NCBI GenBank assembly: GCA_009692555.1
Contig: SHYY01000016.1
Coordinates: 1 to 51,553, forward strand
Source of the DNA: Myxococcales bacterium
GTDB taxonomy: Bacteria; Myxococcota_A; Polyangia; Palsa-1104; SHYY01
Direction: 5' to 3'
DNA length: 51,553 nucleotides
In this document: piece by piece, positions 15,675 to 25,919 of the stretch
Numbering within the stretch: the first letter of the stretch is position 1
Layout of the letters: each line of letters opens with the position of its first letter
Position numbers and translations under genes: made by a program
Notes under the pieces: generated by a model
What the model was told of the DNA's origin: nothing
The model's input: the letters and a program-made list of their open reading frames with translations, nothing else
The model's database searches: none

Positions 15675-16576
15675 AAGTAGAGCGAGGCGCCGACGCCGAG
15701 GCGGAGACCGAGGCTGTCCTCGATGGTGGGGACCGGCTTGCCGTTGACCGAAGTGGTGTTCCGCACCGCCTCCGACGGGCCGTTCATCGCAAAGCGCCCT
15801 TCGATGCGGGCGTCCCCGTTGAGTGCGAAGTGCTTGCCCAGGCGCAGCTCCAGGCCGAAGCCGCCCTGGGCGACGAACTGGGTGCGCTGGTCGTCGATCT
15901 GCAGCGTCGGCGCGTCCAGCAGCCGCAGGTTCGCGAAGTTCACCCCCGACGCAAGAACGATGTAGGGCGAGAGCGCGTACTCGGGGCCGAGGAACGGGAT
16001 GAGGAAGCCGAAGGTGATCGGCACGTCGGTGCGGACGAACCCGGCCTGGTCGGTCGAGCGCTCGTAGCCACCCATCAGTTCGAGACCGAAGTGGCGGCCG
16101 GCGCGGTAGCGCATCTGGGCGAGCACGCCGAACCCCTGCTGCTCCCCCTTGTCGAGAGTGAAAGCGCCCTCGAGCGTGGCGCCGACGCCGAACTTCGCCT
16201 CGAACTGCGGCCTCGCCGGGCGCTGCGCCGCGGCCACCGCGGCGGGCGCGTACACCGTCGGTGGAGCCTGCCAGACCGGCGGCTGGATGTAGACCGGCTG
16301 GGGCTGGACGTAGTAGGGCTGCACCGGCGGCGGCGCCATGTAGACCGGCGGCGGCGGCATCGCGGGGGCGACCCAAACCGGGGGCGGCCCCTGAACGATG
16401 ATCACGCCGCCGGGAACGACGTGGCGCCGATGCCAGCGCACGCGCTGGTGGATGTAGACGTGCGGCGGCGGGGCCGGCGCATACACCGGCGGTACCGGCA
16501 GATAAACCTGAGCCTGCGCGGCCGTCGGGAGGGCGGTGAGGATGGCGAGCAACGTCACTGCGTAGGTGGTTCGCAT
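15671..16576 (-). CDS. Putative outer-membrane beta-barrel protein with Pro/Tyr/Val-rich N-terminal region
   Basis: 301 residues, ATG at 16576 preceded by GAGGAA about 8 bases upstream; an earlier in-frame ATG at 16591 is less well placed. A Sec signal ends PTAAQAQ. Residues about 25-110 are repetitive and rich in Pro, Val, Tyr and Gln (e.g. PPVYMAPPPVQPYYVQPQPVYIQPP), and include WHRRHVVPGG. From about 125 to the end, alternating amphipathic strands resemble a small OmpA/OmpW-like barrel (FGVGATLEGAF, FGLELMGGYERS), closing with the aromatic C-terminal residue typical of outer-membrane proteins (GVGASLYF). The function is unknown. The Pro-rich part could span or bind peptidoglycan, which is an inference. 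Confidence 0.78.
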   Translation of the reverse strand: MRTTYAVTLLAILTALPTAAQAQVYLPVPPVYAPAPPPHVYIHQRVRWHRRHVVPGGVIIVQGPPPVWVAPAMPPPPVYMAPPPVQPYYVQPQPVYIQPPVWQAPPTVYAPAAVAAAQRPARPQFEAKFGVGATLEGAFTLDKGEQQGFGVLAQMRYRAGRHFGLELMGGYERSTDQAGFVRTDVPITFGFLIPFLGPEYALSPYIVLASGVNFANLRLLDAPTLQIDDQRTQFVAQGGFGLELRLGKHFALNGDARIEGRFAMNGPSEAVRNTTSVNGKPVPTIEDSLGLRLGVGASLYF

Positions 16577-16709
16577 CGTCAGGTTCCTCATGGGGGCTCG
16601 CGGTGCGAGCGGTCTGCGAGACCGTTTTAGCACCCCACATGCCATGGTCAAGGGTGCGCTAACCCGGCGGATCTGGCCGGGGTGTGAACCGCGGGGGTCA
16701 CGCCGACGA

Positions 16710-16759
16710 GAACGAACGTTCACGTCCTGCCGGGGAGGCGGGTCGACCTGCGCCTCCCC
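16710..16759. promoter_or_regulatory. Palindromic sites in the divergent gap 16577-16874
   Basis: GAACGAACGTTC (16710-16721) has GAAC and GTTC four bases apart, the spacing of some LexA boxes, and contains the palindrome GAACGTTC. Just beyond is a perfect 9-bp inverted repeat, GGGGAGGCG (16732-16740) and CGCCTCCCC (16751-16759), whose 10-base loop contains the palindrome GGTCGACC. Both lie between the minus-strand outer-membrane gene and the plus-strand operon at 16875. An SOS role is only a possibility. Confidence 0.35.
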
Positions 16760-16798
16760 GGAGGCGACGAGGGTCGAGACACGACACGACCTGAGTTC

Positions 16799-16827
16799 TT
16801 GACACGCCTTTGGACGCTCGCTAGACT
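16799..16827 (+). promoter_or_regulatory. Strong sigma-70-like promoter of the 16875-24601 operon
   Basis: TTGACA (16799-16804), a 17-base spacer and TAGACT (16822-16827). The -35 is perfect and the -10 has four of six matches. Transcription would start near 16834. GGAGGAA (16864-16870) is a strong ribosome-binding site 4 bases before the TTG start at 16875. Confidence 0.6.
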
Positions 16828-16874
16828 CCGCACTCCGACGCGGCATCCTGCCGTCTTCCCCCTGGAGGAAGTTT

Positions 16875-18053
16875 TTGGAAGAGAAGAAGGGTTCCCGAGA
16901 CATCAGCGATTTGAAGGCGCGGCTTGGGCTCAAGAAAGCCCCGGCCGGTGCCGCGCCCGGAGCGCCTGGTCCCCCCGGATCGGCGCCCCCCGGTGAAGCC
17001 CCCGGCGCGTCCGGACGATCGGTCCCGGCGCCGCCCGGCTTTCCCACGGCGGCAGGCGCCGAGCCGGAGGCGGCAGCGCCGGAGCCGGCCGGGCCCGATC
17101 CGCGCCGCGATCCCTTCGCCGCCGCCGCCCCTTCGCCCCAGGCTGCCTACTACGGCTACGGGATGCCTCTCCCCGGCACCGACGACGGCGTGCCCGCGGC
17201 GCAGCTCAACAAGCCCAAGTCGTGGGGCAAGATCGCCAGCTACTTCGGGGTCGCCCTGGTCGCACTCCTTCCCGCCTACGTCAGCGGCCGGTCGTGCGCG
17301 GCTCGCGAGAACTACAACCTCACGATCAACCAGGCCGCGGATATCCAGGTCGAGGTCGAGAAGATCTCGAAGACGCTAAATCTCATCAACGATCGCATCA
17401 ACGCGAGCCCCGACGCGGCGAAGAACAACCCGGACGTGAAGCTGGCCGAGGATCTCGGAACCCTCGAGATCAAGGATCCCGACACCCAGAAGATCTTCCA
17501 CACCAACTACTTCTTCATGACCGACCTCGCGATCGAGCGGCTGTTCGGCTACTACAACGACGCCATCCGCCTGTTCCGGTTGATCAAGGACCACGCGAAG
17601 AAGACCGGCGCGGACGCCGACCAGATCGCCAACTTCGTCACCAATGGTGGCCTCACTGGCGGTGACAAGAATTACGGCATCGTGTTCGACCTGTCTGGAG
17701 CGCTGCCGCTGGCCCACTTCGTCGAGGTCGGCAAGCCGATCTGCCCGGTCGAGGGGCAGACCGATTGCAACGCGACCGAGCTGAAGGGCTTCAAGTACCG
17801 GATCGAGTCGGGCGGCACCTGGTCCGAGAAGGGCGTCAACCGCGCCAAGCTCGCCGAGTCGGTGATCCCGATGCAGCAGACGCCGCTCTTCAAATCGGTA
17901 ATGTCGGGCAACCCGGACATCCTGGCGGTCAAGGATCACATCCGCCGCATGGTCGAGATCAAGATGCTCTCGGCGAAGATGTTCAATGACCAGAAGGCGC
18001 TGTTGACCGATCTGAAGACCCACTCCGAGAAGCAGCGGGTCTTCACCTTCTAG
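16875..18053 (+). CDS. Membrane-anchored protein of unknown function, first gene of exporter operon
   Basis: 392 residues. The TTG start is supported by GGAGGAA four bases upstream and by the motif EEKKGSRDISDLKARLGLKK right after it. I recall this N-terminal sequence type from hypothetical proteins of Myxococcota. Residues 20-110 are a disordered Pro/Ala/Gly linker. One membrane segment lies at about 117-137 (IASYFGVALVALLPAYVSG). The outer domain (about 140-392) is helical (INQAADIQVEVEKISKTLNLINDRI) with two Cys (PICPVEGQTDCNA) that could form a disulfide. The topology suggests a cytoplasmic N-terminus and periplasmic C-terminus. It is 21 bases upstream of the ABC exporter pair, so an accessory role is plausible but unproven. 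Confidence 0.8.
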   Translation: MEEKKGSRDISDLKARLGLKKAPAGAAPGAPGPPGSAPPGEAPGASGRSVPAPPGFPTAAGAEPEAAAPEPAGPDPRRDPFAAAAPSPQAAYYGYGMPLPGTDDGVPAAQLNKPKSWGKIASYFGVALVALLPAYVSGRSCAARENYNLTINQAADIQVEVEKISKTLNLINDRINASPDAAKNNPDVKLAEDLGTLEIKDPDTQKIFHTNYFFMTDLAIERLFGYYNDAIRLFRLIKDHAKKTGADADQIANFVTNGGLTGGDKNYGIVFDLSGALPLAHFVEVGKPICPVEGQTDCNATELKGFKYRIESGGTWSEKGVNRAKLAESVIPMQQTPLFKSVMSGNPDILAVKDHIRRMVEIKMLSAKMFNDQKALLTDLKTHSEKQRVFTF

Positions 18054-18074
18054 CGTCTCTCCCGTCGACGAACC

Positions 18075-19915
<1,841 letters not shown>

Positions 19916-19919
<4 letters not shown>

Positions 19920-21772
19920 GCGACGCGGAGGAGGTCCTCGGCCGGGTCTACGACGGCCGGCTCCTCGCCCGCGTCTTCTCCTTCACCCGGCCCTACCTGG
20001 GCCTGGTGGCGGTGGTGATCGTGAGCATGCCGCTCCTCGCCGCGCTGGAGCTGGCGCAGCCCTACGCACTGAAGGTGATGATCGACGCCCACATCCGCCC
20101 CCGTCGTCTCGACGGGATGGACCTCGTCGGGCTGGTGCTGGTGGGGCTCCTCGCGGCGGAGTACCTCGGACGGTTCGGGCAGAGCTACCTGATGCAGCTC
20201 CTCGGGCAGCGCGCGATGAACGACCTCCGGATCGTGGTCTACCGGCATGTGATGAGCCTCGGGATGGCCTTCTTCGACCGCACGCCGATCGGCCGGGTGA
20301 TGACCCGCCTCACCAGCGACGTTGAGTCGCTGAACGAGATGTTCGCCGCCGGGATCATCGCCGCGCTGAGCGACGTGGTGAAGCTCGCCGCGATCGTCGG
20401 CTGGCTGCTCTACCTGCACCCGCGGCTCGCGCTGGTGACCTTCTGCGCGCTCCCGCTCCTCGGCCTGCTCACCCTCGCCTTTCGGCGCCTCGCGCGCACC
20501 GCGTTCCGTGAGATCAAGGTGCGCATCGCGCGGATCAACCAGTTCCTTCAGGAGCACGTCTCCGGAATGAAGGTGGTGCAGCTCCACCGACGGGAGAGCG
20601 CGGTCGCGAGCGAGTTCGATCGCGAGAACGGCGGCTTCCGCGACGCCAACCGGGGCGCGATCACCTACGATGCGGCGCTGTTCGCGCTGGTGGAGGCGAT
20701 CGCGTCGATCGCCGTGGCGGCGATCATCTGGTACGGCGGGCGAGCGCTGGTGGCGGACCTGCCGGCAGCGCGCGCCGCCCAGTCGTGGGTGGGGGATGGG
20801 CGGGCCCCGGGCGGGATGGTGACGATCGGCCTGCTGGTGGCGTTCATCGAGTATGTCAACCGCTTCTTCGTCCCGATCCGGGATCTTTCGTCGAAGTACA
20901 CCACGATGCAGTCGGCGATGGCGTCGGCGGAGCGCCTGTTCGCGCTGCTGGACACCCAGGTGCCCGACGCGCCGCGGCTGGACACCGACGAGGACGCGGT
21001 CGCGGTGCCGGGAGGCGCAAGGATCCCGAAGATCGCGATCGAGGGAGTGCGCTTCGGCTACCGCGACGGCGCGGACGTGCTCCACGACCTCTCGATCGAG
21101 GTCCCGACGGGCGGAACGGTGGCGGTGATTGGGGCCACGGGTTCGGGAAAGTCGACGCTCGTCAAGCTGATCGGACGGCTCTACGAGCTGCGGGCCGGGC
21201 GCATCCTCCTCGACGGGCACGACATCCGGCGGCTGGCCAGCGGAGCGCTGCGACGGCGGGTGTCGGTGGTGTCGCAGGACGGATTCCTCTTCACCGGAAG
21301 CATCGCGGACAACGTGACGCTCGGCGATCAGGCCATCGGACGGGCGGAGGTGGAGCAGGCGCTGGCGAGGGTCGGGCTGACGGAGCGCCTCGCGGGCCGC
21401 GGCGGGGCCGACGCCCGGGTGATCGAGCGCGGGGCGAACTTCTCGGCCGGCGAGCGGCAGCTCCTCGCCTTCGCCCGGGCGCTGGCGCGTGATCCGGAAG
21501 TGCTGATTCTCGACGAGGCGACCGCGTCGGTGGACCCCGAGGCGGAAGGACTGATCGAACGCGCGCTGGCGGAGCTGATGCGCGGACGGACATCGATCGT
21601 GATCGCCCACCGTCTGTCCACGATCCGGCGCGCGGGGCGGATCGTCGCGCTGCACAAGGGACGGGTCGTGGAGCAGGGCACCCACGAGGAGCTGATCGCG
21701 CGGGGCGGGCTGTACGCGCGGCTGTACGCGATCCAGCACGACACCGCGGCCTCCATGACCGGGTCGCGATGA
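19916..21772 (+). CDS. Heterodimeric ABC exporter, subunit with intact Walker B and altered signature
   Basis: 618 residues from the GTG that overlaps the previous stop. Six membrane helices are followed by a nucleotide-binding domain: Walker A GATGSGKST, VVSQDGFLFTGS, Walker B VLILDEATASVD with the catalytic Glu, and H-loop IAHRLSTI. The signature motif is FSAGERQ instead of LSGGQ. Pairing with the upstream subunit therefore gives one consensus ATP site (this Walker A/B with the partner's LSGGQ) and one degenerate site. An unusual insertion around residues 275-300 (LPAARAAQSWVGDGRAPGGM) lies between membrane helices 5 and 6. The frame is open upstream, but that region is the first subunit's coding sequence. 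Its stop overlaps the next start (ATGA). Confidence 0.93.
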
Positions 21773-23175
21773 TCAGCGTCGCGGAGGCCTCGGGGCTCGG
21801 CGACGCGATCGAGGTGCAGCGCACCCGGGGGAGCGCGCGCCTGTCCGCGAGTGGTGCGGTGGCCTGGGACGCGATCGCAGCGATGGCTGAGCTGCACCCG
21901 GCCGCGATCCGGCCGACGCTGGCGATGCCGGAGGCTTTCGCGGAGATCCTCGCCGCGGCGATCGCCCTGGACGAGGCCAGCCCGGCTGACGGCGGCGCGG
22001 CGCTCGCGGCCCACTACCTCGACCTCATGCCGCGGATGCGGGTCGCGCAGATGGCGACGCGATCGCCGCCGAACGCCGCGCTGTTCCACACATCCCTCGA
22101 GTGGGGGCGCCTGCCACGCCTCTCGGGAGCGATCGACGCGCTGTTCGCACGCGCCGCGCGAGCGTGCGGAGAGGCCGCCCTGCCAGGCGCCCTCGGTGCC
22201 CGGTCGGCAGCCGAGTTCCGCGCCGCCCGCCCATCGGTGGCCGCGCTCTACCACGACGCCTACTACGGCGGCTTCATGCCGCTGCTCTACGGCTACCCGC
22301 AGGATCTCCTGGCGATGGGCCGCGCGCTCGCGCAGGGCGAGGTGCACGGCGTGATCGACCGCTGGCTGGCGGCGCCCCTCCTCCATGAGATCTGCCACTT
22401 CGCGCCCGGGCGGCGAGCGCTCCTGCCTCCGTACATCGATGAGTGCATCGCAGCGCACCTCGGCGTCGCGGCGCTCCCGGAGACCGCCTGGCCCGCTCCC
22501 GGGGAGCAGAATGCCCTCTTCGGCGCGCCCTGGCTCTCGCAGGTCGGCGACGCGCTGGCCAGCGCCGTCGGTGAGGAGGCGCTCCTGCGGGGCCACGCGG
22601 GCGTGCAGCCGTGGGACGAGGCGTTGCCCGGCGGCCTTTGCGACGCCCTCCTGCGGCTCGGCTGGGACGAATACGCCCGCACGCGCGGCCTGCACTTCCT
22701 GTCGAGCAACTACCGCCCCGACCCGTGGATGAAGGTGTTCTTCCTCGCCGCGGCCGGCGAGCCGCTCGCCGACCTGACGCTCGCGCGGCTGGCCGACCTC
22801 CCGTGGAGCGATGTCCCCCCCGGCGAGGAGGCGCCCGCCGACGCCGCGCTGATCGAGCGCGGCTTGCGCTCCCTGTGCCTGCACAACTTCCAATGCGACG
22901 GGACGTTCCGCGTCGCAGCGCGCCCACCCTCAGGAACGATCGCAGTGGAGCTGGCGGCGTGCCGGGTGATCGCGCCGCGCGAAAACGACGGATGCGATCC
23001 GCAACCGCTGGCGCACCTGTTCCCACCGGCGGTCGCCGCGCGCCTCCGTTCGGCCGGCATCTCCGGTTACGCCATCGAACTCTCGGACCTCGCCGCGCTG
23101 CCCGAGGTCGCGCGCGCTCTCCTCGACGGCGCCGCAGGTCGCCGGGGCCCGGGCTACCAGCTCACGCGATCGTGA
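21769..23175 (+). CDS. Protein of unknown function with an HExxH-like motif
   Basis: 468 residues. The ATG overlaps the exporter stop (ATGA), so it is translationally coupled to it. I do not recognise a family. Near residue 205 the sequence APLLHEICHFAPGRRALLPPYIDECIAAHLG contains HEICH, a zinc-metallopeptidase-like HExxH, with an Asp-Glu pair (DEC) 18-19 residues later that could supply a third ligand. There is no signal peptide or membrane helix. The C-terminal part (about 375-468) has a beta-rich segment and few clues. Coupling to an exporter and a radical SAM gene makes a maturation protease plausible; HExxH can also occur by chance. No small precursor gene is evident between the genes. 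Confidence 0.75.
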   Translation: MISVAEASGLGDAIEVQRTRGSARLSASGAVAWDAIAAMAELHPAAIRPTLAMPEAFAEILAAAIALDEASPADGGAALAAHYLDLMPRMRVAQMATRSPPNAALFHTSLEWGRLPRLSGAIDALFARAARACGEAALPGALGARSAAEFRAARPSVAALYHDAYYGGFMPLLYGYPQDLLAMGRALAQGEVHGVIDRWLAAPLLHEICHFAPGRRALLPPYIDECIAAHLGVAALPETAWPAPGEQNALFGAPWLSQVGDALASAVGEEALLRGHAGVQPWDEALPGGLCDALLRLGWDEYARTRGLHFLSSNYRPDPWMKVFFLAAAGEPLADLTLARLADLPWSDVPPGEEAPADAALIERGLRSLCLHNFQCDGTFRVAARPPSGTIAVELAACRVIAPRENDGCDPQPLAHLFPPAVAARLRSAGISGYAIELSDLAALPEVARALLDGAAGRRGPGYQLTRS

Positions 23176-23188
23176 TACGCTCCCGGAA

Positions 23189-24601
23189 GTGGCGCGCGTC
23201 TTCCTGATCAATCCGCCCTCGCCGGAGCCGGTGCGCTCGCCGCTGCTCTCGTTCTGCTACCTCGCGAGCGCCCTGGAGCGCGCCGGTCACAGCGTCGGGA
23301 TCCTGGACGCCTCGGCGGTCCATGGCGTGACCGATCCCGACGAGATCGCGCGCCGGGCGAGCGACTTCCGCCCCGATCTCGTCGGACTGCACGTGAAGAC
23401 CCTCCACGCGCAGCCGGCCTACGCCCTGGCCCGGATTCTCACCGGGCGCTGGCCGCTGGTGGCGGGCGGTCCTCACCCAACGGTGGCCCCCACCGAGGCG
23501 CTGGCCCACGGATTCACCTTCTCGGTGCGTGGCGAGGGGGAGGAGCCGCTGGTCGAGCTCGCCGATGCCCTCGACGGGAAGGGCGACGTGCGCGACATTC
23601 TCGGCCTCTCCTTCCGCGACCGCGCCTCCCTCGCCCCGGGGGGAGTGCGCGAGAATCCGCCGCGCGGCTTCCTGCTCGATCTCGACGCCCTCGCCTCACC
23701 GGTGCCGGCGCTGCGCCACTTCGATTCGGCGTGGTACGGACAGGCGCGGCCGGTTCCGTTCGCGGGCATCCTGTCCTCCCGGGGCTGTCCCGCCGCGTGC
23801 ACCTTCTGCTCGAACAACGTCACCGGCCGTCGCTTTCGCTACCGCAGCGCGCGCGCCGTGGCCGACGAGGTCCGGGATCTGCGTGACCATTTCGATCTCG
23901 GCGCGTTTGCGTTCTTCGACGACTCGTTCGCCGTCGGACGGCGGCGCGTCGAGGAGCTCAGCGCGGCCCTCACCGAGGTGGGGAGCGTGCCGTGGAGCTG
24001 CACCGCCCACCCCGCGCACCTCGATCCGGAGGTGCTGGCGGTCATGAAGCGCGCTGGCTGCGGCGGGATCGACATCGGCATGGAGAGCGCCGACCCGGCG
24101 CGGTTGATCGCGATCGGCAAGGGGATCACCGTCGAGCGCGTGCTCCAGGTGATCGCCTGGTGCCACGACGCGGGACTGCACGTGGTGGTCAACCTCATGT
24201 TTGGCTGGCCGGGCGAGACCGAAGCGGAGATCGAGCGCGCGCTGTCGTTCATGGAGCACGCGGCCACGCTCGGCGCGATGTTCAACGCCCGCGGCGTGCT
24301 GGTCCCGTATCCCGGCACCGAGATCTACGACATCCATCACGAGCAGTACGGCTTCAAGCGCTGGTGGCTCGATCAACCGCCGCTCGAATACACGCCCTTC
24401 CCGACGGTGTGGGACCAGGAGGAGGTGATGCGCGCCTACGCCGACGACGCGGCCTTTGACCGCAACTTCTTCCGCCTGCCGAAAGAGGTGCTGCGACTCA
24501 TCCAGGAGGCGATGGATGCCAAGGCGCGGCTCACCTACGCCCGCGTCGCCTCACCGCTGGCCCGGAAAGCGGGCGGAGTGCCGGCAGCCGGAGCTCGCTG
24601 A
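23189..24601 (+). CDS. B12-binding-domain radical SAM enzyme
   Basis: 470 residues, GTG start 13 bases after the previous gene. Residues 1-135 resemble the cobalamin-binding Rossmann domain (VFLINPPSP, DLVGLHVKTLH, LVAGGPHPTVAP). The radical SAM core (about 190-400) has RGCPAACTFCSNN: C-x3-C-x2-C for the 4Fe-4S cluster, followed by FAFFDDSF, GCGGIDIGMES and NLMFGWPGET, all typical of the B12-binding subclass (BchE/methylthiotransferase-like fold). Members methylate or rearrange unreactive carbons in cofactors and natural products. The cobalamin-ligating DxHxxG motif is not evident, so B12 binding is uncertain. Its stop codon is within repeat R1, copy B. Confidence 0.9.
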   Translation: MARVFLINPPSPEPVRSPLLSFCYLASALERAGHSVGILDASAVHGVTDPDEIARRASDFRPDLVGLHVKTLHAQPAYALARILTGRWPLVAGGPHPTVAPTEALAHGFTFSVRGEGEEPLVELADALDGKGDVRDILGLSFRDRASLAPGGVRENPPRGFLLDLDALASPVPALRHFDSAWYGQARPVPFAGILSSRGCPAACTFCSNNVTGRRFRYRSARAVADEVRDLRDHFDLGAFAFFDDSFAVGRRRVEELSAALTEVGSVPWSCTAHPAHLDPEVLAVMKRAGCGGIDIGMESADPARLIAIGKGITVERVLQVIAWCHDAGLHVVVNLMFGWPGETEAEIERALSFMEHAATLGAMFNARGVLVPYPGTEIYDIHHEQYGFKRWWLDQPPLEYTPFPTVWDQEEVMRAYADDAAFDRNFFRLPKEVLRLIQEAMDAKARLTYARVASPLARKAGGVPAAGAR

Positions 24602-24659
24602 GCCTCATCGACCCGCCGAAGGCGGCTCCACAGCGTCCCCTGGGTCTTCGGGGACTGAG
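24598..24659 (-). repeat. Dispersed repeat R1, copy B (includes the radical SAM stop codon)
   Basis: Read on the minus strand: GTCCCC, 9 bases, GGGGAC (hairpin 1), GCTGTGGAGCC, GCCGCC-TTC-GGCGG (hairpin 2), GTCGATGAGGCTCAG. The TGA of the radical SAM gene (24599-24601) lies at its edge. It begins the gene-free stretch 24602-24842. Confidence 0.7.
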
Positions 24660-24669
24660 TGGCCAGCGT

Positions 24670-24702
24670 CAACTACTTTTTCGCGGCGGGGCGATGTAGT
24701 TG
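24670..24702. repeat. Inverted repeat CAACTAC / GTAGTTG between two R1 copies
   Basis: CAACTAC (24670-24676) and GTAGTTG (24696-24702) have a 19-base loop with a T-run (CTTTTTC) and a GC-rich part. It sits between R1 copies B and D; together they fill most of the 241-base gap before the rhomboid gene. A terminator or part of a composite repeat are both possible. Confidence 0.35.
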
Positions 24703-24722
24703 TCGCACGGCACTGATGCAGG

Positions 24723-24757
24723 GACTCCACAGCGTCCCCTGGGTCTCCGGGGTCTGA
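24723..24757 (-). repeat. Dispersed repeat R1, partial copy D
   Basis: This copy repeats the hairpin-1 half of copy B (GACTCCACAGCGTCCCCTGG, then GTCTCCGGGG) about 98 bases away in the same orientation, but lacks hairpin 2. It lies 86 bases before the rhomboid start. Confidence 0.6.
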
Positions 24758-24842
24758 CGACCGGAACCGCCGAGCCGCGGCGTCCGGGTGGCGTTGCGCG
24801 GGAGCGGCGGCATGATCAGGTTCTCCGCGTCGCGAGCATCGG

Positions 24843-25760
24843 ATGATGACCCCGCATCCCTCCCCCGAACGCCTGATCCGCCTGACCCTCGAGGAGAGGC
24901 GCGCCGATGACTGGGACCTCGTCCTGCGCGCGGAGGAGATCCCTCATCGCCTCGAGGAGAGCGACGCCGGCTGGGCCCTGGTAGTGGGCGCCGCGGACGC
25001 CGAATACGCGACCCGCACACTCGACGAGTACGAGCGCGAACGAAGAGACCGGCCGAGCGGAACCGAACCGTCACCCGCCGGCGGATCGCTCAGCGCCGGG
25101 TCGTATGCCGGCGCCGTGGTGGCCACGCTGTTGGCCGCGTTCTTCCTCGTCACGGGTCCCCAGGGGCCGGGAGGCGCCTGGTTTGATGCCGGGAGCGCCG
25201 CGGCGGGACGGATACTTCAGGGCGAACCGTGGCGCGTGGTCACCGCGCTCACCCTGCACGCCGATCCGATCCATCTCCTCGGCAATGCGGTGGCGCTGGT
25301 AATCTTTTTCGGAGCGATCGCCCGCTGGCTGGGCGTGGGGCTGGGCGGCTGGCTGGTCCTCCTCTCGGGAGCGGTGGGCAACGCGCTGAACGCGCTGGCC
25401 CACGGGCCGCGGCACGTATCGATCGGCGCATCGACGGCGGTCTTCGGGGCGGTCGGAATCCTGGCGCTGCTGCAGCTGCGACGGCGGCGGAAGCAGGGCG
25501 CGCGGCGGATGAGGGCGTGGATCTCGATCGGAGGCGGGTTGGCGCTGTTTGCGATGCTCGGGACCGCTGGCGACCGGACCGATGTGCTGGCCCACCTCTT
25601 CGGATTGCTCGCCGGCGGGGCGATCGGAGCCGTGGCGGCGTGGCGCTCGACGAACGTGCCCCGCGGGGCCGTTCAGGCCCTCCTGGCGGTCGCTGCCGTC
25701 GTCGCCATCGCGATCTGCTGGTGGATGCAGCTGCGAGGCGGTGTTCGACTTCCGTGGTAG
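24843..25760 (+). CDS. Rhomboid family intramembrane serine protease
   Basis: 305 residues; start at the first of two adjacent ATGs, with no clear ribosome-binding site. Residues 1-75 are a soluble domain resembling the N-terminal part of some bacterial rhomboids. Membrane helices begin near residue 85. The rhomboid marks are present: HADPIHLLGN (helix 2), the GxSx motif SIGASTAVFG with the catalytic Ser near residue 197, and DVLAHLFGLLAGG with the catalytic His near 250. These enzymes cut transmembrane substrates within the bilayer. Its TAG stop is the first base of the 43-bp tandem repeat. It is probably transcribed separately from the radical SAM operon because of the repeat-filled gap. 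Confidence 0.88.
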   Translation: MMTPHPSPERLIRLTLEERRADDWDLVLRAEEIPHRLEESDAGWALVVGAADAEYATRTLDEYERERRDRPSGTEPSPAGGSLSAGSYAGAVVATLLAAFFLVTGPQGPGGAWFDAGSAAAGRILQGEPWRVVTALTLHADPIHLLGNAVALVIFFGAIARWLGVGLGGWLVLLSGAVGNALNALAHGPRHVSIGASTAVFGAVGILALLQLRRRRKQGARRMRAWISIGGGLALFAMLGTAGDRTDVLAHLFGLLAGGAIGAVAAWRSTNVPRGAVQALLAVAAVVAIAICWWMQLRGGVRLPW

Positions 25761-25909
25761 CTCGCATGCACCCACCTTCCCGGCCCGAGGTGGCACCTGC
25801 ATGCTCGCATGCACCCCCTTCCTCGGCCCGAGGTGGCACCTGCATGCTCGCATGCACCCCCTTCCTCGGCCCGAGGTGGCACCTGCATGCTCGCAGGCAC
25901 CCCCTCCCT
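25760..25909. repeat. 43-bp tandem repeat made of palindromes (about 3.5 copies)
   Basis: Copies at 25760-25802, 25803-25845 and 25846-25888, with a partial fourth to about 25909. Copies 2 and 3 are identical; copy 1 differs at two positions. Each unit contains CCTCGG-C-CCGAGG, AGGTG-G-CACCT and TGCATGC-TC-GCATGCA, all perfect inverted repeats. It fills the 159-base gap between the convergent rhomboid and kinase genes. Units are contiguous, so this is not a CRISPR array. A bidirectional terminator or protein-binding array is possible. Confidence 0.85.
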
Positions 25910-25919
25910 TGGGGGGGCG

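Noticed and set aside
23160..23200. RiPP precursor gene between the HExxH and radical SAM genes
   Set aside because: Only 13 bases separate them, and no short frame with a leader-like sequence stands out in the operon; a RiPP assignment is therefore not supported.
25760..25909. CRISPR array
   Set aside because: Repeats of 43 bases are directly joined with no variable spacers, and no cas gene is present.
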